NCBI RefSeq assembly: GCF_005405165.1
Contig: NZ_BJDN01000008.1
Span: forward strand, 1 to 64,000
DNA: 64,000 bases
Direction of reading: 5' to 3'
From: Loigolactobacillus binensis
GTDB lineage: Bacteria > Bacillota > Bacilli > Lactobacillales > Lactobacillaceae
The notes beneath the pieces are model-generated. The model made no database searches. It saw only the letters and a program-made list of their open reading frames with translations, and was not told the DNA's origin. Numbering within the stretch: position 1 is the first letter of the stretch; every line of letters begins with the position of its first letter. Of the stretch, positions 57,489 through 64,000 are shown piece after piece. A program made the translations under genes and the position numbers.

Positions 57489-60131
57489 TTATTTTCCTTG
57501 CAGGAAGGTTTGTGCAGCTTGCAAGGCGTCCGCTAAACCAGCTGGATTTTTACCACCGGCCTGCGCCATATCAGGACGACCGCCACCACCGCCACCAACT
57601 TTAGGGGCAATTGCTTTGATCAGATCACCTGCTTTGATACCTTTAGTAATACCCGCTTTAGTGACAGCAGCAATTAAATTAACTTTTGACCCAACGATCG
57701 TACCTAAAACCAAAACGTCAGAAACGGTCTGCTGTTTCCAATCATCAGCCAATTGGCGTAGTTGATTCATGTCAGCCACCTTCACTTGTTCGGCTACTAG
57801 AGTAACGTCATTAATGGTCTGCACATTTTGGAAAATATTAGCAGCTTGTTGCTGTGCAGCCTTAGCCTGTAAGCTTTCGATTTGCTTATTAGCCTGTTTA
57901 ACTTGATCCTGCAGTTGTTCAACTTTAGTCACCACATTTTGTAACTGTGCAGTTTTAACCAAATCGGCTGTTTCTTGTAACCACGTTTCCCGTTGTTCCA
58001 AATAAGCGAAGGCATCTTTACCGGTAACTGCTTCGACCCGCCGAACACCAGCACCGATTCCAGTTTCACCTGTAAACTTAAATAGACCTAATTCGGCTGT
58101 GTTACTGGCGTGAGTGCCACCGTCAAATTCTTTGGAATAATCACCAATGGAAACGACCCGCACTTCTTTACCATACTTTTCAGTAAAAATAGCGATCGCG
58201 CCCATTTTTTTCGCCGTTTCAATGTCAGTAACTACCCAACTGATCGGTAAGGCTGCCCAAATTTTAGCATTAACGATCTGTTCGATCCGCTTTAGTTCTT
58301 CTGGACTAGTTTGTCCTGCATGTGTAAAGTCAAACCGTAAATAATTAGGTTCAACTAATGAACCAGCCTGATGAACGTGTTCACCTAGAACATCCCGCAA
58401 GGCCTGATCCAACAAATGAGTCGCCGTATGATTACGCGAAACCGCCTGACGGAAAGCTGGATCAACTTTTAGTTGATAGGTTTGCCCCTTGACTAAAGGC
58501 GCCAAAACGTTGACCGTATGCAAATTCTGTCCATTAGGGGCATGTTGGACATCAGTCACTTCAGCAACAGATTTGCCAGTAGCATCTAAAATCAAACCAT
58601 GGTCGGCAACTTGACCCCCCATTTCCGCATAAAATGGCGTTTCATCAAAGATCAATTGCGCCTCACCTGTGCGGACCTGATCAACTAACTGATCGGCAAC
58701 CACTACTAACTCAAGCTTAGCCGCAGTCTTCTCTAAATGATCCCAGCCAATGAATTTACTTGGAACTTTAACGTCCAGCAACAGACCACTTTGAACACCC
58801 ATACCGTTGTCTTGATTCCGGGCAGCCCGAGCACGTGCTTTTTGTTGTTGCATTTCGGCATTGAAGCCAGCCTCATCCACTGCTAAACCTTCATCCGCTG
58901 CATATTCTTTAGTCAAGTCAAAGGGAAAACCAAATGTATCGAATAACATAAAGACAGTTTTACCGGATAACGTTTTTTTAGCAGCCTGTCTAGCCAATTT
59001 AATTTGCTTATCCAATAATTTCAACCCGTCGGTCAGCGTATTGTTGAAACGATCTTCTTCTGACTTGATAATCTTAGCAATATAATCCTTTTGCGCTAAT
59101 ATTTCGGGATAATAACTTTCCATAATTTGGCCCACCACTGGAACCAACTGGTACAAGAAGGCCTGATCGATGCCTAATTTTTTACCATGTACCGTCGCGC
59201 GCCGAATTAAACGTCGTAAAACATAACCACGCCCTTCATTAGAAGGAAGCGCCCCATCACCGATCGCAAAAGTAACTGCCCGTGCATGGTCTGCAATCAC
59301 TTTGAAAGAAACATCGCTGGTTTTATTTACACCATAATGTTTGCCGGCACTCATTTTCTCAGTTGCTTGAATAAGTGGCATAAATAAATCAGTTTCAAAA
59401 TTGGTTTTAGTCTCTTGAACAACCGAAACCAACCGTTCCAACCCCATACCAGTATCAATATTTTTATGCGGTAATGGCTCATAAGTGCCATCCGGTTTGT
59501 GGTTAAATTCAGAAAAAACAATATTCCAGATCTCTAAATAGCGTTCATTTTCGCCGCCAGGATAATTTTGTGGATCATCTACCGCCACGTTATTGAACTT
59601 TTGTCCCCGGTCATAGAAAATTTCGGAATCGGGACCACTGGGACCTTCACCAATATCCCAAAAGTTATCTTCATCTTCTAAAATATGATCGGCCTGCACC
59701 CCAGTTTTAAGCCAAAGTTCCTTTGCCACTTTGTCTTCTGGATAAACAGTTATATAAAGCTTTGCCGGATCAAACGCCATCCATTTAGAACTTGTCATAA
59801 ATTCCCAAGCCCACGGAATTGCTTCTTTTTTGAAATAATCCCCTACGGAAAAATTACCAAGCATTTCAAATAGCGTTTGGTGACGTGCCGTTTTACCAAC
59901 ATTTTCAATATCATTAGTTCGAATACTTTTTTGAGAGCTAGTCAAACGCGGATTTTCAGGTACAACACGGCCCTCAAAGTACTTTTTCATTGTCGCAACG
60001 CCAGAATTGATCCATAACAAGCTGGGATCATCGACTGGAACTAAAGATGCGGATGGCTCGATTGAATGGCCTTTTGATTTAAAGAAATCAAGGTACATCT
60101 GCCGAATTTGACTACTGGATAGTTTTTTCAT
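57489..60131 (-). CDS. alaS: Alanyl-tRNA synthetase
   Basis: An 880-residue class II synthetase. The catalytic core (1-350) has NSGVATMKKYFEG, the RHQTLFEMLGNFSVGDYFK motif 2 and GMGLERL motif 3. The editing domain (about 555-710) has NHTATHLLDQAL, but the usual CGGTH zinc motif reads DGGTH, with Asp at about residue 670 in place of Cys. The C-terminal DHHA1 domain ends GGGGGGRPDMAQAGGK. ATG at 60131 follows AAGAGG. It is first in an operon with ireB, ruvX and DUF1292, under a T-box. Confidence 0.96.
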   Translation of the reverse strand: MKKLSSSQIRQMYLDFFKSKGHSIEPSASLVPVDDPSLLWINSGVATMKKYFEGRVVPENPRLTSSQKSIRTNDIENVGKTARHQTLFEMLGNFSVGDYFKKEAIPWAWEFMTSSKWMAFDPAKLYITVYPEDKVAKELWLKTGVQADHILEDEDNFWDIGEGPSGPDSEIFYDRGQKFNNVAVDDPQNYPGGENERYLEIWNIVFSEFNHKPDGTYEPLPHKNIDTGMGLERLVSVVQETKTNFETDLFMPLIQATEKMSAGKHYGVNKTSDVSFKVIADHARAVTFAIGDGALPSNEGRGYVLRRLIRRATVHGKKLGIDQAFLYQLVPVVGQIMESYYPEILAQKDYIAKIIKSEEDRFNNTLTDGLKLLDKQIKLARQAAKKTLSGKTVFMLFDTFGFPFDLTKEYAADEGLAVDEAGFNAEMQQQKARARAARNQDNGMGVQSGLLLDVKVPSKFIGWDHLEKTAAKLELVVVADQLVDQVRTGEAQLIFDETPFYAEMGGQVADHGLILDATGKSVAEVTDVQHAPNGQNLHTVNVLAPLVKGQTYQLKVDPAFRQAVSRNHTATHLLDQALRDVLGEHVHQAGSLVEPNYLRFDFTHAGQTSPEELKRIEQIVNAKIWAALPISWVVTDIETAKKMGAIAIFTEKYGKEVRVVSIGDYSKEFDGGTHASNTAELGLFKFTGETGIGAGVRRVEAVTGKDAFAYLEQRETWLQETADLVKTAQLQNVVTKVEQLQDQVKQANKQIESLQAKAAQQQAANIFQNVQTINDVTLVAEQVKVADMNQLRQLADDWKQQTVSDVLVLGTIVGSKVNLIAAVTKAGITKGIKAGDLIKAIAPKVGGGGGGRPDMAQAGGKNPAGLADALQAAQTFLQGK

Positions 60132-60164
60132 AAGAACCTCTTTCTTGGATACATGATATAAAAG

Positions 60165-60378
60165 ACCATATAAAAACACCGTTGCTTTTCAAGGACGCCT
60201 TAGCGCGGTACCACCTTGATTGCAACGATGTCATCGTTCCCTCTCAAACTCGATAACGCCGAGTCAGCGAATACGACAGGGAGCATCACTAATAGTTATG
60301 TCGCTATGCTCACAGTCAAGGCATAACTTCCTGGAGACACGCTACCATCAGGACATATCCGGTCTAGATTGATTTTCT
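60165..60378 (-). promoter_or_regulatory. T-box riboswitch, alanine-type, before alaS
   Basis: The minus strand has the T-box core AAGGTGGTACCGCG (near 60203-60216), with antiterminator pairing TCAAGG/CCTTGA. A preceding AACGAT/ATCGTT hairpin is stem III. A GATGCTCCC segment places a possible GCT (Ala) specifier at 60282-60284. The terminator before TTTTTATAT is a weak mismatched stem (CGTCCTTG with GCAACGGTG). Confidence 0.82.
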
Positions 60379-60384
60379 GCAATT

Positions 60385-60413
60385 ATTATAATCATCTGAC
60401 GTAAAACTGTCAA
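60385..60413 (-). promoter_or_regulatory. Consensus promoter of the alaS T-box transcript
   Basis: Minus strand TTGACA (60408-60413), exact 17-base spacer, TATAAT (60385-60390). It begins 17 bases after the cshB stop, with no terminator between. Confidence 0.85.
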
Positions 60414-60429
60414 CTGACCCTATGCGTTA

Positions 60430-61779
60430 TTAACGGTGATCTTCGCGATTCTTTTGTCGCTGTTGCCGCATATCTTCGCGCTGCTTGATCCGCCGTTTTT
60501 GCCGTTCATCCTTTTGGATCGCCGCACGAATTCGTTTCTTGTAACCTGGTTTATGCTGTTTTTTCTGCTTTTTGACCAGCCCAACCATAGTTGGTTCAAG
60601 CGCCTGCTTTGTTTTTTCTCGTTTTGCACGGCGATTACGATCGTAGCCCGTGACAAGTTCACCATTTTTGAATTGTTTAGGGGCAAACTTAATACCTAAT
60701 TTTTCCAGTTCGGAAATTTCTTTTTCTTGGCCTGGTTCGTACAAGGTAATAGCGATCCCTGAAAGACCGTTACGACCCGTACGGCCAACACGGTGAATAA
60801 AGAATTCCTGGTCGGCTGGTAATTCAGTGTTGATAACGTGAGAGATACCGGCAATATCAATTCCGCGTGCCGCTAGATCAGTGGCGACAACATATTGAAA
60901 ATCTAAGTTTTGAATTTGACGCATGGTTTTTTTACGATCACGTGGTGACAAACTACCAGAAATTTTGGCCACTTTTAGCCCTTGTTGGCCTAAATAAGTC
61001 GCAATTTCATCCACGCGTTTTTTAGTATTAGCAAAAATCAAGGCCAAATACGGGTTACAACTTTTAGCCAGTTGATAAATCAACTGATTTTTATCTTTAC
61101 CTTGCGTGGAAACCAACCAGTTACTGATCGTGGGACTGATCACTGTAGCCGTTGGAATTTCTTCAATAAGTGGGGCATTCATGTACTTACGTAAAAATGG
61201 CTCCAATTTTTGCGGAATCGTTGCGGAGAAAACCAGCATTTGCAAATCAGCCGGGAAAGTCGCCGCAATTTTATCAATATCGTTTAAGAAACCCATATCC
61301 AACGTCATATCAGCCTCATCAACAACAAACGTTTTGGCGGTGAAACTCTTCAATGCCTGATTCGCAATCAGGTCACGGATACGACCTGGTGTACCGATCA
61401 CGATCTGGGGTTGGTGATGATGTAACTTTTCAATTTGCCGTTGTTTATCGGTACCACCAACATAATTTTGCATGTGGATCGGGTCAGGACTAAATTGAGC
61501 GATCTGCTCGGCTGCTTGATAGATCTGCTCCGCTAACTCCCGACTAGGTGCCGTGATCACGACTTGCACTTCATGATCCTTTTCTCGTAATTGATTAAAA
61601 ATCGGCAATAAGAAAGCATGGGTTTTACCACTACCAGTTTGTGACTGACCAACCACACTCTTTCCCGTTGCAATCAAAGGAATAATTTTTTCTTGAACTG
61701 GCGTTGGTTGATAAAAATGAATCGCTGCTAACGCCTGTAAAATGTAGGGCTTCAATTTGAAGTCTTTAAATGTGCTCAT
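60430..61779 (-). CDS. cshB: DEAD-box RNA helicase, CshB type
   Basis: A 449-residue ATP-dependent RNA helicase. Motifs in order: the Q motif FYQPTPVQEKIIPLI (residues 22-36), motif I SQTGSGKTHAF, Ia TAPSRELAEQ, Ib GTPGRIRDL, II VDEADM (DEAD with fourth Asp present), III SATIP, and VI HRVGRTGRNG. The last 80 residues are strongly basic (RNRRAKREKTK, KKQKKQHKPGYKKR), as in CshB, and probably bind RNA. It acts in cold-shock mRNA unwinding and ribosome assembly. It starts 11 bases after nrnA. Confidence 0.93.
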   Translation of the reverse strand: MSTFKDFKLKPYILQALAAIHFYQPTPVQEKIIPLIATGKSVVGQSQTGSGKTHAFLLPIFNQLREKDHEVQVVITAPSRELAEQIYQAAEQIAQFSPDPIHMQNYVGGTDKQRQIEKLHHHQPQIVIGTPGRIRDLIANQALKSFTAKTFVVDEADMTLDMGFLNDIDKIAATFPADLQMLVFSATIPQKLEPFLRKYMNAPLIEEIPTATVISPTISNWLVSTQGKDKNQLIYQLAKSCNPYLALIFANTKKRVDEIATYLGQQGLKVAKISGSLSPRDRKKTMRQIQNLDFQYVVATDLAARGIDIAGISHVINTELPADQEFFIHRVGRTGRNGLSGIAITLYEPGQEKEISELEKLGIKFAPKQFKNGELVTGYDRNRRAKREKTKQALEPTMVGLVKKQKKQHKPGYKKRIRAAIQKDERQKRRIKQREDMRQQRQKNREDHR

Positions 61780-61790
61780 AACTACCTCTT

Positions 61791-62744
61791 CTATTTATTA
61801 TTTTGGGCGATTTGATCAAGTTCATGAATAATTGTCTGTACTTCCGCATCACTGTAAGCCCGCGCACCGCTTGCTAGAGGATGCCCGCCACCATCATGGG
61901 CTTTAGCCAACTCATTGATAATGGGGCCCTTAGAACGTAAGTGTACACGATAATTGTCTGGTGCTTGCTCCACTAGCACACTCCAAACTGTAACCGCCGC
62001 AATTTTACCAGGTAACGAAACCACCGCATGCGCCTGAGCAACACTGACCTTCAAAGCAGCCAAAGTAGCGGTTGACAATACAACGTAGGCAGCCCCACTA
62101 GGTAGAATCGTCATATGCTCGAGTACATAAGCAGATAACCGTGCCTGTTCTGGTGTTAACGTATCTAAATTGCGATTGATCAAGCTAGCATCAAAATCCG
62201 CCTTGATCAATTCAGCAGCAACATTCAAGGTATGCGGACTAGTGTTGGCAAACATGAAACGACCAGTATCACCGACCAGTCCAGCGTACAATAAACGTGC
62301 TGCAGCCGTTGACAATTGTAATTCAGCCGTACTTGCCTGCAGATCAAAAATTAATTCAGAAGTACTGGAAGCCGCAGCAGCGACTAATTGAATATCACCA
62401 TAAGCATCGTCGTTAGGATGATGGTCAATTTTAATCAGTTTTTGACCTTGATCAAAACGCTGGTCGTCAATTCTTGGTCTATTTGCCGTATCGGTAACGA
62501 TCACCAAGGCTTGCTGATAAGTCGCATCACTGACCACTTGCATTTTAGCTAGCCAGTCAAGACCTTCAGGATCAGTACCAACTACGTAAACCTTTTTCTC
62601 CGGAAAACTAGCACGAATAATTTCTGCTAAACCAACTTGAGAACCTAAAGCGTCTGGATCTGCTTTTTCATGACGATGAATAATAATCGTGTTAAAGGCC
62701 TTGATCTGACCAATAATTTGTTGCTGTAAGTCTAATTTTTGCAT
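61791..62744 (-). CDS. nrnA: Bifunctional oligoribonuclease / pAp phosphatase NrnA
   Basis: A 317-residue DHH-DHHA1 protein. The DHH domain has IIIHRHEKADPDALGSQVGLAEII, VTDTANRPRID and KIDHHPNDDAYGD; GLVGDTGRFMF follows, and the DHHA1 end is the RSKGPIINELAKAHDGGGHPLASGA substrate-binding motif. It degrades short RNAs and dephosphorylates 3'-phosphoadenosine 5'-phosphate. ATG at 62744 has GAGGAG upstream and lies 2 bases after the ytoI-like stop; the upstream extension overlaps ytoI. Confidence 0.94.
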   Translation of the reverse strand: MQKLDLQQQIIGQIKAFNTIIIHRHEKADPDALGSQVGLAEIIRASFPEKKVYVVGTDPEGLDWLAKMQVVSDATYQQALVIVTDTANRPRIDDQRFDQGQKLIKIDHHPNDDAYGDIQLVAAAASSTSELIFDLQASTAELQLSTAAARLLYAGLVGDTGRFMFANTSPHTLNVAAELIKADFDASLINRNLDTLTPEQARLSAYVLEHMTILPSGAAYVVLSTATLAALKVSVAQAHAVVSLPGKIAAVTVWSVLVEQAPDNYRVHLRSKGPIINELAKAHDGGGHPLASGARAYSDAEVQTIIHELDQIAQNNK

Positions 62745-62746
62745 AC

Positions 62747-64000
62747 CTATTCTCCTCGCTGTCCTTCTAATAATTGGCAAATCACGATGGCTTTAGCAAC
62801 TAATCCGCTAGGTTGCTGAATATTTACATCTAATTTAGCTGAGTGGCGGCCACTTTCCATAATTACCGGCATAATCGTTAATTCAGTATCTACTTGAATT
62901 AAACGTAAATAATGTAGATCAACTTGATCAATTGTTGACGGCCGGCCTAATATCGTCACTAACAAGCGCTGGCAAGCATTAACCACCAATTCGCTTAATA
63001 CACCAAAAGAAATCGTTCCTAATTGATTTACCATTTGTGGTGTGACCACTAACCGATATGCGGCCGTTTCCGTTTTTTGTAAACGCCCGATCACTTGATC
63101 ATAAAAAGTGTCATGTTGAATGGCCACATAATGATTATCTAAAGTTGCCATGACGTCCTGCCGACCGATCACGCCTACCAAGTGTAAGCGTTTATCGACA
63201 ACAGGAAGCAACTCATACCCATCATAAACCATCATATGACTAACACTAGCCAAACTAGTTGTTTCATTAGCAGTTGCCGGTGTGACCGTCATTATTTTAT
63301 CTAATGTAGTTTGATCACTATAGTCCAGAATATCTTTATTAGTGATCATACCCACTAACTGTAAATTTTGAGTGACCACCGGAAAACGAGTATGCTTACT
63401 GCTGCGATTTAAATTTTTATAATCAGCCACCGTTTGCCGACTGAATAAATAACTGGTCTGGCCTAAAGTAATATAAGCATCTGTAACGGTAGCAATTTTG
63501 TGCTTAATAGTCTGATCAGTTAGCGCCTGATTGATCAGCGTCGCAACGGTATAGGTATCAAATGGCGTCATCAAAACCGGTAAGGTCTTCTGTTCAGCCA
63601 AGGCAATAATTTCAGAAGTAGTTCCTAAGCCGCCGGTAATCAATACTGCAGCTCCATGGGTCAATGCTAAGCGTTGAATTTCCTCCCGATTACCAACAAT
63701 GACCAACGAATTTGGCGTAATGTAGGAAACCATGTGCTCACCCGTCATTGCGCCAATCAAAAAACGCTGCAATACTTTGTTTAACCCGGCCTTACCGCCG
63801 AGCACTACCCCATTGATAACTTGCAACAAAGCTTGGTAGGTCAGGGTGGCCAACTGAGCTGGTGGCACTTGATCGATTCGGACCGTACCTACCCGCTCAA
63901 TAGTCGAAACCAGCCCACGATTTTCTGCTGCTTTAATGGCTTGATAAGCAGTGCCTTCACTGATCGCTAACTGACGTGCCAAGCCGCGAACTGAAATTCG
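62747..64000 (-). CDS. ytoI: YtoI-like HTH-DRTGG-CBS-hotdog protein (5' end outside window)
   Basis: The frame is open to base 64000, so only the last 417 residues are seen; the TTG codon near 63982 is internal. In order: the end of a winged helix (ISVRGLARQLAISEGTAYQAIKAAENRGLV), a DRTGG domain (VIVGNREEIQRLALTHGAAVLITGGLGTTSEIIALAEQ), two CBS motifs (HTRFPVVTQNLQLVGMITNKDIL, YELLPVVDKRLHLVGVIGRQDVM) and a C-terminal thioesterase-like hotdog. This is the plan of B. subtilis YtoI, an uncharacterised probable nucleotide-sensing regulator. About 20 N-terminal residues are probably missing. Confidence 0.9.
   Translation of the reverse strand, partial: RISVRGLARQLAISEGTAYQAIKAAENRGLVSTIERVGTVRIDQVPPAQLATLTYQALLQVINGVVLGGKAGLNKVLQRFLIGAMTGEHMVSYITPNSLVIVGNREEIQRLALTHGAAVLITGGLGTTSEIIALAEQKTLPVLMTPFDTYTVATLINQALTDQTIKHKIATVTDAYITLGQTSYLFSRQTVADYKNLNRSSKHTRFPVVTQNLQLVGMITNKDILDYSDQTTLDKIMTVTPATANETTSLASVSHMMVYDGYELLPVVDKRLHLVGVIGRQDVMATLDNHYVAIQHDTFYDQVIGRLQKTETAAYRLVVTPQMVNQLGTISFGVLSELVVNACQRLLVTILGRPSTIDQVDLHYLRLIQVDTELTIMPVIMESGRHSAKLDVNIQQPSGLVAKAIVICQLLEGQRGE

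Noticed and set aside
57361..57765. 134-codon plus-strand frame overlapping the alaS end and ireB start
   Set aside because: It is antisense to conserved alaS sequence, including the Gly-rich C-terminal motif.

Overview
The window reads as chromosomal DNA of a low- to mid-GC Firmicute of the family Lactobacillaceae. The evidence is the ccpA/pepQ divergent pair, pepV, luxS, a folate operon of lactobacillus type, T-box leaders, strong AGGAGG ribosome sites with many TTG/GTG starts, and a fused RNase PH/XTP pyrophosphatase. I cannot fix the genus. There is no prophage, insertion sequence, CRISPR array or conjugative element; it is core genome with small lineage-specific inserts.

Layout. 1-24 is the 5' end of a 16S rRNA gene on the minus strand, preceded by three tandem promoters (216-481). 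559-9379 holds small conserved genes: an S1-domain protein, cyclophilin, YumC-type ferredoxin reductase, PgpA, DedA, and the yunD-yutD-HAD-TIGR01906 operon. Two identical tRNA-Asn genes lie at 9535-9803. 10885-11379 has no protein gene but contains a good small-RNA candidate. 11380-15896 is a nucleoside salvage locus: CNT transporter, two nucleoside hydrolases and ribose-5-phosphate isomerase, with a cre-like site. 16101-25228 is a mosaic of acetyltransferases, small hypotheticals (one of 59 codons), pepV and birA. 25333-34961 carries a baeRF-type protein, PBP1A, ccpA/pepQ, cell-envelope proteins and MscS. 35047-37512 is a methionine operon under a T-box. 37742-42047 has LytR-CpsA-Psr, a repeat-rich NlpC/P60 hydrolase, MntR and LuxS.

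42200-46578 is a six-gene folate operon (folP-folB-folK-folE-folC-HAM1 homologue). 46707-51280 is a murI-rph/xtp-cbpB-dapH-dapL operon that joins peptidoglycan/lysine precursor synthesis to a c-di-AMP sensor. 52319-60131 holds trxA, mutS2, cvpA, zapA, a DUF1292 gene, ruvX, ireB and alaS, the last under its own T-box. 60430-64000 holds cshB, nrnA and a ytoI-like gene that runs off the window.

Most worth a second look: a CU-rich small RNA between 11129 and about 11047; a possible translation-coupled attenuator (leader ORF overlapping a terminator) before mutS2; a HAM1-family protein with altered signature residues in the folate operon, a candidate for the missing dihydroneopterin-triphosphate pyrophosphatase; and an AlaRS whose editing-site zinc cysteine is an aspartate. 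All functions are inferred from sequence patterns recalled by eye; no database search was run.
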